DNA of 64,000 nt, from the NCBI GenBank assembly GCA_023433405.1, contig JAEZCT010000022.1, positions 62,001-126,000 of the forward strand, given 5' to 3'. Positions 33,448-41,803 of the stretch are shown piece after piece. The notes below the pieces were generated by a model, which saw only the letters and a list, made by a program, of their open reading frames with translations, did not search any database and was not told the origin of the DNA. Every line of letters begins with the position of its first letter. The first letter of the stretch is position 1. The stretch comes from Bacillota bacterium. Lineage in GTDB: Bacteria; Bacillota; Clostridia; Oscillospirales; Ruminococcaceae. Position numbers and translations under genes: made by a program.

Positions 33448-34473
33448 ATGAAAAAGTTTATAAACGATGGGAACTCATTTGTAGACGAGACGCTCGAAGG
33501 AATTTATCTCGCTCATTCCGCAAGGCTTAGCCCCGTGGACGGGGAATTGCGTGTGCTTGCCCGCTGCGACGAGGTTGCCGACGGCAAGGTTGGTATCGTC
33601 ACCGGCGGCGGCAGCGGACATCTGCCCACCTTTTTGGGCTATGTCGGTCAAGGAATGCTCGACGCCTGCGCGGTGGGCAATGTATTTGCCTCCCCTTCGG
33701 CGCAGGTAATGCATAAGTGCATCAAGGCCGCCAACCGGGGCGGCGGCGTTCTTTGCCTGTTTGGAAACTACGGCGGAGACCGCATGAATTTTGAAATGGC
33801 CTGCGAGCTGGCTGACCTTGACGGGATACGCTGCGAGCAGATTTTAATGGCGGATGATGTAGCATCCGCTCCGGTCGGTCAGGCTGAAAAGCGGCGCGGC
33901 GTGGCGGGACTTATTCTCGCATACAAGATTGCGGGAGCCGCCGCCGACCGCATGATGAATCTTGACGAGGTGTGTGCCGTTACACGGAAGGCACAGGCAA
34001 ACATACGCAGCATGGGTGTTGCGGTGGGACCCTGCATCCTGCCGCAAATCGGTAAGCCCACCTTTGAGATTAAGGAGGGCGAGATTGAGATCGGCATGGG
34101 TATCCACGGCGAGCCGGGCATAGAGGTACGCCCCATGATGACAGCCGACGAGGTCGCCGACCTGCTGCTTGAGAAGCTCATGGCGGAGCTGCCGCTTACA
34201 AAGGGCGACCGCGCGGCTGTTCTCATAAACGGACTGGGGGCAACCCCGCTGGAGGAGCTGTACATCCTGTACCGGCGCCTGCACAACAGTCTGACAGAGC
34301 TTGGCGTAACACTTTGCGCCCCCATGATCGGCGAATACGCCACCTCCATGGAGATGGCGGGGCTTTCGCTTTCAGTCATCCGTTTAAATGACCCGGAGCT
34401 TTACGACCTTTACCGCCACCCCGCGAATACGCCCTTCTTCACCAATGCTAACCAGTCAGGAGTTACGCTATGA
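33448..34473 (+). CDS. Dihydroxyacetone kinase subunit DhaK-like protein (copy 2)
   Basis: A 341-residue DAK1 domain with GGGSGHLP, GNYGGDRMNFEMA and GMGIHGEPG, the latter with the substrate-binding His. It is homologous to the leftward copy at 26631-27629 but clearly divergent, so the pair is not a recent duplication. It overlaps dhaL by four bases. Placed between a glycyl-radical activase and its enzyme, it may phosphorylate a short ketose related to that enzyme's substrate or product. Confidence 0.92.
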   Translation: MKKFINDGNSFVDETLEGIYLAHSARLSPVDGELRVLARCDEVADGKVGIVTGGGSGHLPTFLGYVGQGMLDACAVGNVFASPSAQVMHKCIKAANRGGGVLCLFGNYGGDRMNFEMACELADLDGIRCEQILMADDVASAPVGQAEKRRGVAGLILAYKIAGAAADRMMNLDEVCAVTRKAQANIRSMGVAVGPCILPQIGKPTFEIKEGEIEIGMGIHGEPGIEVRPMMTADEVADLLLEKLMAELPLTKGDRAAVLINGLGATPLEELYILYRRLHNSLTELGVTLCAPMIGEYATSMEMAGLSLSVIRLNDPELYDLYRHPANTPFFTNANQSGVTL

Positions 34474-35093
34474 TAAACGCAAATACAGTCAAGCAATCCT
34501 TTGCCGCCATCGCGCAGGCGATGACGCACAACAAAGAGCTGCTAACAAAGCTCGATTCCGCCGCAGGCGACGGCGACCTGGGCATAAGCATGGAGCAGGG
34601 CTTTGGCGCGGTGGTCGCCTTTTTAGACCAGTGCGACGAAACCGACCTGGGTGTTTTGCTTATGCGAACCTCCGGCGTGCTCAACGAGGCGTCGCCCTCC
34701 ACGCTGGGAACCGTCCTTTCTGTGGGGCTTATGACTGGCGGCAAGACCTTAAAGGGCAAAACGGAGGCCGCCGCCGCCGATTTTGCACAGTTTATGGAGG
34801 TGGGCTGTCAGGGAATTATGACCCGCTCGAAGTCCGCCCCCGGAGAAAAGACAATTCTGGATGCTCTGCTGCCCGCCGCGCGGGCGCTTCGTGAGGCGGC
34901 AGACGCAGGCAAAGATCTGCCCGAGGCAACCGCCTTAGCCGCTCAGGCCGCCGCAAAGGGCTGTGAGGATACCTTGAAGATGAAGGCGGTACACGGCAGA
35001 GCCGCATATTACGCCGAGAAATCAATCGGACTTCAGGATGGGGGCGCGACGGTGGCAAAGATCATCTTCGAGACGCTTGCCGACTTGCACTAA
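34470..35093 (+). CDS. Dihydroxyacetone kinase subunit DhaL-like protein (copy 2)
   Basis: A 207-residue DAK2 domain with D-x3-GDGDLGISM near residue 28 and the SAPGEKTILDALLPA and LQDGGATV motifs. The ATGA overlap with dhaK shows translational coupling. The stop codon TAA is formed by the first bases of a MITE copy, so the C-terminus may have been altered by that insertion. No DhaM is present. Confidence 0.92.
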   Translation: MINANTVKQSFAAIAQAMTHNKELLTKLDSAAGDGDLGISMEQGFGAVVAFLDQCDETDLGVLLMRTSGVLNEASPSTLGTVLSVGLMTGGKTLKGKTEAAAADFAQFMEVGCQGIMTRSKSAPGEKTILDALLPAARALREAADAGKDLPEATALAAQAAAKGCEDTLKMKAVHGRAAYYAEKSIGLQDGGATVAKIIFETLADLH

Positions 35094-35307
35094 TATCCGG
35101 TTAAAAGTGTATAATACTATTCTCCGATAAAAGTGTTGATAAAAATCCGCGTCAAAATCCATAATTAAAGATTTTGCCTTGATTTTTATACACTTTTTAA
35201 TCGGATAATAGTATAAGCATATAAAAATCAAGGGAAAAGCTTTCGTTTATGAGTTTTCACGCGGATTTTTATCTTAAATTCTACTCTTTTTCAGGAGATT
35301 AGCATTT
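35091..35307 (-). mobile_element. Type A MITE interrupted by a second MITE
   Basis: The minus-oriented copy begins CTAATATCCGG and is resumed after the insertion as ATAAAAATCAAGGG, ending at GAGATTAGCATT. Removing 35114-35219 and one TATA (35110-35113 or 35220-35223) restores a continuous element of normal structure. Confidence 0.85.
35114..35214 (+). mobile_element. MITE-like palindromic element, type B, nested
   Basis: Ends ATACTATTCTCCGAT and ATCGGATAATAGTAT with arms AAAGTGT/ACACTTT. It is closely similar to the copy at 11154-11255 and lies inside the type A copy. TATA flanks it on the left and recurs five bases after its right end. Confidence 0.9.
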
Positions 35308-35329
35308 GTATCAGGAAGGATGATGAGCA

Positions 35330-37657
35330 ATGTCCGAGACTGCCCAGGCGTATTCCCTACGCATCGTGGAAAGCGAGCCCTCTCCCCGGGTGGCGCAGGG
35401 AATAGAGAATACCCACCGCTCTATGCTGGAAAAGAAAAAAACGTTTGTGGACGTAGGCGTCGTGCTTAACGAGGAAACGGCGGCGCTCCCCCTTATTGTG
35501 CGCAAGGCCCTCGCGGAAAAGCAGAAGCTTGAGCGTGTGCTGCCCGGCATTTGGGAGGGCCAGCTACTCGCGGGCTGCTTTTCGTATCAGGGTGAGGAGC
35601 TGACCAATGACAGCATTCTGCCAAAATTCGCAAAGCCCGAGGAGATTCTGGAGGGCTCTAAATACGGCTATGGCATCTACTCCATGTTCGGGCATATTTC
35701 CCCCGATTTCCCCCGTATTCTGGAGCTTGGCACCGAGCGGTTAAAGCAGGTTGCGAGGGAGCACCTGCAAAACGCAGGCGAGCCGGAGCAGCGAGAATTT
35801 CTTGCGGCCGCGCTGCTGTCGCTGGAGGGGCTTGAGGCGCTTGCCCAAAATAACGCCCGTCATGCCCGCGCGCTGGCGCAAAAAGAGACCTCACCGCAGC
35901 GCAGGCAGGAGCTTTTGGGGGTTGCAGAGGTTTGCGACCATGTACCCATGCAGCCTGCCCGCACCTATCAGGAGGCCTGCCAGTCAGCTTGGTTTGTCCA
36001 CCTTGCGTTGCAGCTTACCGGCAACCATTTGGCGCTGGGCCGCCCTGACCAGTACCTCAACCCGTATCTTGAACGGGACCTTGCGGGTGGTACGCTGACT
36101 ATGGAACAGGCCCAAGAGCTTACCGACCTGTTTTTGCTAAAGTTTAACGAGCGCGCCGTTTCCAACATCACCGCAAAGGAGCTCAGCGACTGGCACGCGG
36201 TGCAGGAGGATTACGACCGCATGTGGCGCGAGCGCACCCTGCACGACATGGGGCACCAAAAATACAACGTGCGCGACCGCTTAGACGCCATGATTCACTG
36301 GAACCAGAACTTTATCGTGGGTGGCTGCAAGCGTGACGGCTCGGATGCCACAAACCTTGCCACTGTCATGATTTTAGAGAGCTTTCGCCGCCTGCGCATG
36401 ACAAACCCCGTTATGTCGGTGCGCATTCACCCCGGTACGCCCGAGTGGCTGTATCGGCAGGTGGCCATCTGCCTGAAAACGGGCGGCGGTCTGCCCTGCA
36501 TTTACAACGACACACCCATTCTGGAGGGCTACACCAAATTCGGCATTCCCGTTGAGGATGCGAGGGACTATGCAAACAACGGCTGCTGGGAAGTCATCAT
36601 GCCCGGCAGGACGGATTTCTACTTTAACAAGCTCAACGGACTAAAGTGCATCGAATGGGCGCTCAACCGGGGGCGCTGCCATATTGATAACCGGCAGGAG
36701 GTTCCCGATCAGGGAGACCCCGCCTCCTTTGCCGATTTTGAGACGGTGTACGCAAAGACCGTAGAAAACATAGCACTGGTGTGCGACAGCATGGCAAGCC
36801 ACATGTGCTGGACCAACCCCAACCGCTCCACCATCGCCCCTACGCCGCTGCTTTCCACTCTGCTGGAGGGTCCGCTTGAAAAAGGACGGGATATGACTGA
36901 CATGTCCACCCGCTTTATCATCGGCGGGGTCATCTTCGAGGGCATCAGCCACCTTATCGATTCGCTCACCGCCATTCGCCAGAGGGTGTTTATTGAGAAA
37001 AAGCATACCATGGCCGAGGTGGTAAAGGCGATAGACAACGATTTTAAAGGCTATGAGCAGATTCAGGCATCCCTGATGTCCTGCCCAAAATACGGCATGG
37101 GAGACCCTGCCGCCGATGATATTGGCCGGCGTGTGGTAAAGGATTTTTACGATATTATGAAGGACATCGACCGCCGCTACGATGCCATGACCTTTATGCC
37201 GGGCATTGGCACCTTTTCATGGTACATCGCCATTGGCGAGGGTACCGGCGCCACCGCCGACGGGCGTAATGCGGGCCAGCCGGTTGCCTCCAACTTCTCG
37301 CCCTCCGCGGGTGCGCTTACCAAGGGCGTTACCGCCGCCATCCGCTCCTTCACCTCCATGGGACTCGATACCGTCCCCCTAGGCTCCCCGCTGGATGTCG
37401 GTATGGCAGGACGTTATGTGGAAGGGGAGGAAGGAACCCGGCGCTTAATCGGCCTTATTAAAACCTTTTGCGACTTAGGCGGCAACCTGATGACCATCAG
37501 CGTGGCGGATGCCCAAACCCTGCGCGACGCGCAAAAGAACCCCGAGGCCTACCGCGACCTTCGTGTGCGCATGGGCGGCTGGTCGGCCTACTTTACCATG
37601 CTTTCAAAGGAACAGCAGGAGCACCACATCCGCAAAAGCGAAGGCGGAATATTCTAG
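35330..37657 (+). CDS. Glycyl-radical enzyme, dehydratase-like, unknown substrate
   Basis: A 775-residue PFL-like enzyme with the active-site Cys at 419 in ANNGCWEV. The GC-x-E form is that of dehydratase and lyase members, not of pyruvate formate-lyase (CC). The radical loop near the C-terminus reads RMGGWSAYF, with the expected radical Gly at 750. The usual pattern is RV[SA]GY, so Trp replaces Tyr and Gly replaces Ser/Ala. AGGAAGG precedes the ATG. It is encoded with an activase, DhaK/DhaL, a sugar-type importer and a semialdehyde dehydrogenase. It does not match any characterised member that I recognise. Confidence 0.92.
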   Translation: MSETAQAYSLRIVESEPSPRVAQGIENTHRSMLEKKKTFVDVGVVLNEETAALPLIVRKALAEKQKLERVLPGIWEGQLLAGCFSYQGEELTNDSILPKFAKPEEILEGSKYGYGIYSMFGHISPDFPRILELGTERLKQVAREHLQNAGEPEQREFLAAALLSLEGLEALAQNNARHARALAQKETSPQRRQELLGVAEVCDHVPMQPARTYQEACQSAWFVHLALQLTGNHLALGRPDQYLNPYLERDLAGGTLTMEQAQELTDLFLLKFNERAVSNITAKELSDWHAVQEDYDRMWRERTLHDMGHQKYNVRDRLDAMIHWNQNFIVGGCKRDGSDATNLATVMILESFRRLRMTNPVMSVRIHPGTPEWLYRQVAICLKTGGGLPCIYNDTPILEGYTKFGIPVEDARDYANNGCWEVIMPGRTDFYFNKLNGLKCIEWALNRGRCHIDNRQEVPDQGDPASFADFETVYAKTVENIALVCDSMASHMCWTNPNRSTIAPTPLLSTLLEGPLEKGRDMTDMSTRFIIGGVIFEGISHLIDSLTAIRQRVFIEKKHTMAEVVKAIDNDFKGYEQIQASLMSCPKYGMGDPAADDIGRRVVKDFYDIMKDIDRRYDAMTFMPGIGTFSWYIAIGEGTGATADGRNAGQPVASNFSPSAGALTKGVTAAIRSFTSMGLDTVPLGSPLDVGMAGRYVEGEEGTRRLIGLIKTFCDLGGNLMTISVADAQTLRDAQKNPEAYRDLRVRMGGWSAYFTMLSKEQQEHHIRKSEGGIF

Positions 37658-37694
37658 GGCGTTTCTGAAAAGGAAAAAACGACAAATATTTCGC

Positions 37695-37776
37695 TCAGAA
37701 GAGATGGCTGCAAGGTAAAAAGCGGAGGAATACTTTATGTATTCCGAGCATTTTTACCGCCGCAGACGCTCTTTTG
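37695..37776 (+). terminator. Long imperfect hairpin after the glycyl-radical enzyme gene
   Basis: GGTAAAAA...GGAATAC pairs with GTATTCC...TTTTTACC (37714-37758), extended by CTGC/GCAG and an AAGAG/CTCTT pairing. It lacks a long T run. It may be an attenuator or RNA-stabilising hairpin between the abundant enzyme and the downstream dehydrogenase. Confidence 0.5.
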
Positions 37777-37868
37777 AGTAGAAATAACCTAGATTTTTGA
37801 GTTTTCAGATAGCCCCTAATAAGAGAACTGTAAACGCCACTAAAATAGAAACACGAGGTTAAAGGACT

Positions 37869-39380
37869 ATGTCACAACCAATTATACTCAAGCCCTTTAT
37901 CGGCGGCGAGTTTATCACCTCGGCTACCGAAAAATACATGGATGTATACAACCCCTCCACCGGAGAGGTCATTGCAAAGGCACCCTGCTGCACTAAGCAG
38001 GAGGCCGAACAGGCAATTGCCTGCGCCAAAAAGGCGTTTCCAGGTTGGCGCGATACCACTGCCCACAAGCGCGCGCAGCTGTTTTATAAGCTTCGTGAGC
38101 TGATTAACCTGCATCTTGACGAGCTGATAGAATGCCTTGCCCGCGAAAACGGGAAGACCTGGAGCGAGGCGGAGGGGGATGTGCTCAAGGCACGGGAGAT
38201 GACCGAGTTTGCCACCTCCATCCCCACGCTGATGATGGGAGAATCCCTTATGGATACCTCCTCCGGCTACGATTCCACCCTATACCGTGAGCCGATGGGC
38301 ATTTTCTCCGGCATCGCGCCTTGGAACTTTCCGGCCATGATCCCCATGGGCTGGATGACCCCGCTGGCCATTGCCTGCGGCAACACCTTTGTGCTCAAGG
38401 TTTCAAGCAACACCCCCATGACCTCCCTGCGCTTTGCGGAGCTTTATAAGGAAGCGGGCTTCCCCGACGGCGTGCTCAACATCGTTCCCTGCTCGCGCGA
38501 TGTCGCCGAGCTGCTTACCACCCACCCGGATATTCGCGGCGTATCCTTTGTGGGCTCCACGAGCGTGGGTCTGCATGTGTACTCCACCGCAGCGGCGGCA
38601 GGCAAGCGCGTGCAGGCGCTGTGCGAGGCAAAAAACCACGCGCTGGTGCTTAACGACGCTCCCATAACCCGCACCGCCGCCGGCATTATTAACTCGGCCT
38701 TCGGCTGCGCGGGCGAACGCTGCATGGCGCTGCCCGTGGTCGTTGCCCAAAACGAAATTGCCGACGAGCTGATAGCCGAAATCATTCGACTTTGCAAAAA
38801 GCAAAAAATTGGACCCGCCTACGATAAGGACTCAAACCTTGGCCCCGTGGTCACCGGCGCCCATAAACAGAGCATAGAGAAATGGATAGAAAAAGGTCTC
38901 GCGGAGGGCGCGAAGCTTGTGCTGGACGGCAGAAACACCGTCGTGCCGGGCTATGAAAACGGCTTTTACCTCGGGCACACCATTTTTGATGAAGTTAAGC
39001 CCGGCATGACAGTGGGTGAGCAGGAAATCTTCGGGCCGGTGCTGTGCGTTAAGCGGGTCGCCACCTTTGAGGAGGGTCTTGCGCTTATGAACGCGAATCC
39101 CTTTGCCAACGGCTCGGTCATCTTCACCCAGAGCGGGTACTACGCCAGAGAGTTTGCCAAGCGCACCGACGGCGGCATGGTGGGCATTAATGTGGGTATT
39201 CCCGTGCCGGTAGGCGTGTTCCCCTTCAGCGGTCACAAAAACTCCTTCTTCGGCGACCTGCACTGCCACGGTAAGGACGCGGTGCGCTTTTTTACCGAGA
39301 CAAAGATGGTAACCTCCCACTGGTTTGCGGAGGAGGAGAAAACCGTATCCAAGGTAAGCACCTGGGACGGCTCGCTGTAA
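37869..39380 (+). CDS. CoA-acylating semialdehyde dehydrogenase (MmsA/IolA family)
   Basis: A 503-residue aldehyde dehydrogenase with catalytic Cys285 in GERCMALP. The C-terminal SFFGDLHCHGKDAVRFFTETK region is diagnostic of (methyl)malonate-semialdehyde dehydrogenases, which form acetyl- or propionyl-CoA with loss of CO2. The Arg before the Cys is kept. At position 107 the usual VLRG reads VLKA, and FSGW reads FSGH, so carboxylate recognition may be altered. It follows the glycyl-radical enzyme, whose product it may oxidise. No other inositol-pathway gene is nearby. Confidence 0.88.
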   Translation: MSQPIILKPFIGGEFITSATEKYMDVYNPSTGEVIAKAPCCTKQEAEQAIACAKKAFPGWRDTTAHKRAQLFYKLRELINLHLDELIECLARENGKTWSEAEGDVLKAREMTEFATSIPTLMMGESLMDTSSGYDSTLYREPMGIFSGIAPWNFPAMIPMGWMTPLAIACGNTFVLKVSSNTPMTSLRFAELYKEAGFPDGVLNIVPCSRDVAELLTTHPDIRGVSFVGSTSVGLHVYSTAAAAGKRVQALCEAKNHALVLNDAPITRTAAGIINSAFGCAGERCMALPVVVAQNEIADELIAEIIRLCKKQKIGPAYDKDSNLGPVVTGAHKQSIEKWIEKGLAEGAKLVLDGRNTVVPGYENGFYLGHTIFDEVKPGMTVGEQEIFGPVLCVKRVATFEEGLALMNANPFANGSVIFTQSGYYAREFAKRTDGGMVGINVGIPVPVGVFPFSGHKNSFFGDLHCHGKDAVRFFTETKMVTSHWFAEEEKTVSKVSTWDGSL

Positions 39381-39482
39381 AGGCAGAATACCTAGCACTC
39401 GGCCATGAACAAATAATAATGAAAAGGGATACGCGATCAATGTTAGGGTTGGTCGCGTATCTCAGCAACCGGAAAGGGATGG

Positions 39483-40445
39483 ATGAAGATGAAGTATACC
39501 CGCCTTGGCAAAACAGATATTAACATTTCGAGAATTACTCACGGGTGTATGGAGCTGGGCGGCGGCCCGAACCCCGAGGTAATATGGGAGGTACAGCCCG
39601 AGGAGCAGAATATCGACCTGCTGCTCACGGCGGTGGATAACGGCATAAACAGCTTTGATACCGCCGAGATGTACGGGAGCGGACGCTCGGAGGAGATTGT
39701 GGGCAAGGCGCTGGCAAGCATACGCAAAAAATGCGTGATTGCCTCAAAGGTAATGAAGGAAAACCTAGCGCCGGATGACCTTGAGCGCGCCCTTAACAAA
39801 AGCCTCAAGCGGCTTAACACCGATTATCTGGACCTTTACTATATCCACTGGCCGAATCCCCAGATTCCGCTGGAAGGAACCGTGACAAAGCTTGCCCGAC
39901 TCAAGGAGCAGGGTATCATCCGCAGCATCGGAGTCTCCAACTTCTCCCTTGCGCAGCTAAAGGAGGCGGTGCAGTTTGCGGAGATATCCGCCTACCAGCC
40001 GGAGTACAACCTGCTTTGCCGCGAGATTGAGGACGACATTCTGCCCTTCTGCGCCCAAAACGAAATTAGTGTGCTTGGGTACAATTCACTTGCAAAGGGC
40101 ATACTTTCCGGCGCCTTTCATCTGTATGGCGCAAAGCTCAGCGAGGTGGATTTCCGCAACCAAAAGCCGTTGTTCCAAACGGCATGCTTAGAAGCCGAGC
40201 GGGAGCTGATTGCGCATATGGAGCGTATTGCAAAGACGCATGAGGCCAGTGTTTCCCAGGTGGCTGTTGCGTGGACACTGCAGCAGGCGGGGGTATCGTC
40301 GGCAATTGTGGGGACACAAAATAAAAAGCATTTTCTTGATAACCTGAATGCGGCATCCCTCACGCTTACCCAAGACGAGCTTGCCGATATTACAAAGCTT
40401 AGCGGCAGTACCATAGCACGGGTTAAGTCGCTGGGCTATCTATGA
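39483..40445 (+). CDS. Aldo/keto reductase
   Basis: A 320-residue TIM-barrel NAD(P)H-dependent reductase. The catalytic tetrad is visible as the Asp and Tyr of FDTAEMYG, the Lys of ASKVM and the His of YYIHWPN. The C-terminal SAIVGTQNKKHF region contacts the cofactor phosphate. The first ATG follows GGAAAGGG. It is the next gene after the semialdehyde dehydrogenase, in the same direction, and could reduce an aldehyde or ketose in the same pathway. Confidence 0.92.
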   Translation: MKMKYTRLGKTDINISRITHGCMELGGGPNPEVIWEVQPEEQNIDLLLTAVDNGINSFDTAEMYGSGRSEEIVGKALASIRKKCVIASKVMKENLAPDDLERALNKSLKRLNTDYLDLYYIHWPNPQIPLEGTVTKLARLKEQGIIRSIGVSNFSLAQLKEAVQFAEISAYQPEYNLLCREIEDDILPFCAQNEISVLGYNSLAKGILSGAFHLYGAKLSEVDFRNQKPLFQTACLEAERELIAHMERIAKTHEASVSQVAVAWTLQQAGVSSAIVGTQNKKHFLDNLNAASLTLTQDELADITKLSGSTIARVKSLGYL

Positions 40446-40482
40446 TGATTACGATTTTAAAAGAGATATAGGGGGCTTAGGC

Positions 40483-40971
40483 ATGGCAGTCACAATTACA
40501 AATCCCACGACAGCACAGGAGGTTCGGGAGCAGGAGCAGGAGATTATTCTCACCAGGTTCACCTGTGAGGACGCTTGGCAATTGGGTCAGCTCGTGTACG
40601 CTTTGGCAAAGGAAAAGGGGGCGAAAATAGCCTCCGCAATAGAAAAAAACGGTCAGATTGTCTTTGCGGTTGCCTTTGAAGGGACAAAGCCGGATAACGA
40701 CCGCTTTATTGCAGGCAAGCGCCTTGTGGTGCGCCAGTTTCATTGCAGCTCCCTTACCATGAAGCTTATGCTTAAGGAGCGGCAGAAAACCCCCGAGGAG
40801 GGTTTGCTCCTTGACGCAAAGCAGTACTCCTTTTTGGGAGGCGGCGTACCAATCAGTATCAAGGATGTGGGGGTTATCGGCTCACTGGTGGTATCCGGAC
40901 TGCCGGACGACCAGGACCACGCGCTGGCGGTTGAGGCAATCAGCGCGCTTAAGGATAAGTTTGCAATTTGA
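40483..40971 (+). CDS. UPF0303 / haem-degrading domain (HbpS-GlcG-like) protein
   Basis: A 162-residue protein of the YBR137W/UPF0303 group within the HbpS/GlcG-like fold, recognisable from GGGVPIS, VGVIGSLVVSGLP and the DHALAVEAI end. Members are often encoded beside sugar and polyol catabolic genes. Their biochemical role is not settled. It starts 38 bases after the aldo/keto reductase and ends the rightward series. Confidence 0.82.
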   Translation: MAVTITNPTTAQEVREQEQEIILTRFTCEDAWQLGQLVYALAKEKGAKIASAIEKNGQIVFAVAFEGTKPDNDRFIAGKRLVVRQFHCSSLTMKLMLKERQKTPEEGLLLDAKQYSFLGGGVPISIKDVGVIGSLVVSGLPDDQDHALAVEAISALKDKFAI

Positions 40972-41093
40972 CGGTCTCGCAACGTATAGGTTATTGGAGT
41001 ATCCTAAATCAGCTTTATACACCTCGTGACTTGGTCGGCTTTTAAGTAACCATCATCAAGTTGTTGGAACGTCGGCACTCGCGCCGACAGGCG

Positions 41094-41123
41094 GCTTACT
41101 TTTCTTGTTCGAGAAAAGTAAGC
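41094..41123 (+). terminator. Hairpin, probable terminator of the glycyl-radical unit
   Basis: GCTTACTTTTCT and its complement close a six-base loop. A smaller GTCGGC/GCCGAC hairpin precedes it at 41071-41088. Confidence 0.5.
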
Positions 41124-41250
41124 AAAAGCGAAGCAGGGACACCCTGCACCCAGCTCAAAGCAAGGGCAAACGGAGCATAGCTAGTGTGACGAAGAACCTT
41201 CGGCGCAAGCGCGTAAAGCTCAGTGGGGTAGCTGCGTTACGCGCTTGCGA

Positions 41251-41289
41251 AAACAATAAAGAATTTTTTCCAAAAATTCTTTATTGTTT
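41251..41289. repeat. Perfect AT-rich inverted repeat
   Basis: An 18-base arm (AAACAATAAAGAATTTTT) and its complement are separated by three bases and end in TTTT. It could act as a terminator in either direction. Confidence 0.6.
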
Positions 41290-41399
41290 TTACCCTTCGG
41301 CAAAATCCTGATGCCCCCCGTATTTTGCCCTTGCTTTTCGCCCTAGTCTGTAGTTCTTCCTTTTTTCCCACACCTGCCACACAAGGCTACTTTGGTGCC

Positions 41400-41423
41400 G
41401 GGGGTACGGGGGTACGGGGGTAC
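41400..41423. repeat. Triple tandem repeat of GGGGGTAC
   Basis: Three perfect consecutive 8-base units. No neighbouring gene depends on it. Confidence 0.9.
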
Positions 41424-41427
41424 TAGA

Positions 41428-41502
41428 TTATCCTATAGTTGCAAACAGGCAAACATGGTTTTAAAGGCTGATACATATAGGGGCGCAGCCTTTTGTTTCG
41501 TA
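41428..41502 (+). repeat. Second dispersed repeat, copy 2
   Basis: This matches the reverse complement of 23220-23294 over about 75 bases at roughly three quarters identity by eye. The AAGGCTG/CAGCCTT hairpin is kept and followed by TTTTGTTT, giving it a terminator-like form. Confidence 0.75.
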
Positions 41503-41517
41503 AGCCATAATCGAAAA

Positions 41518-41556
41518 AGATGGGCAAGGCTCGCGGTTATGCGTGCCTTGCCCATC
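41518..41556 (+). terminator. Hairpin with 13-base stem
   Basis: AGATGGGCAAGGC and GCCTTGCCCATCT flank a 13-base loop. It lies about 15 bases after the second dispersed repeat. Confidence 0.5.
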
Positions 41557-41733
41557 TCCATGGCAGGATTAAGAGCCTTATACGTTTTATATGTGCCTGT
41601 ATTGAAAACAGGGTTAGCTTTATAGCCTAAGTAAATTATGTTTCTCCCCGCACCTACATATGGTATAGTATAATAAGTTGAAAAAGAATGAAGGGCAGGC
41701 AGCGCCGATGAAAGTGGGGACAATAATTTGTGA

Positions 41734-41803
41734 GACTATTATCCGATTAAGAAGCGTTTCACGCGGATTTTTATCTACAGTTCTACTCTTTTAAGATTAG
41801 TAT
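41734..41803 (-). repeat. Internally deleted MITE-like element
   Basis: It keeps the ACTATTATCCGATTAAG end, then jumps to GTTTCACGCGGATTTTTATC and ends at AAGATTAGTAT. The middle of the hairpin is missing (70 bases instead of about 102). Confidence 0.75.

Noticed and set aside
41105..41311. A 68-codon basic open frame
   Set aside because: It lies in a hairpin-rich repeat region, is low in complexity and has no usable ribosome-binding site.
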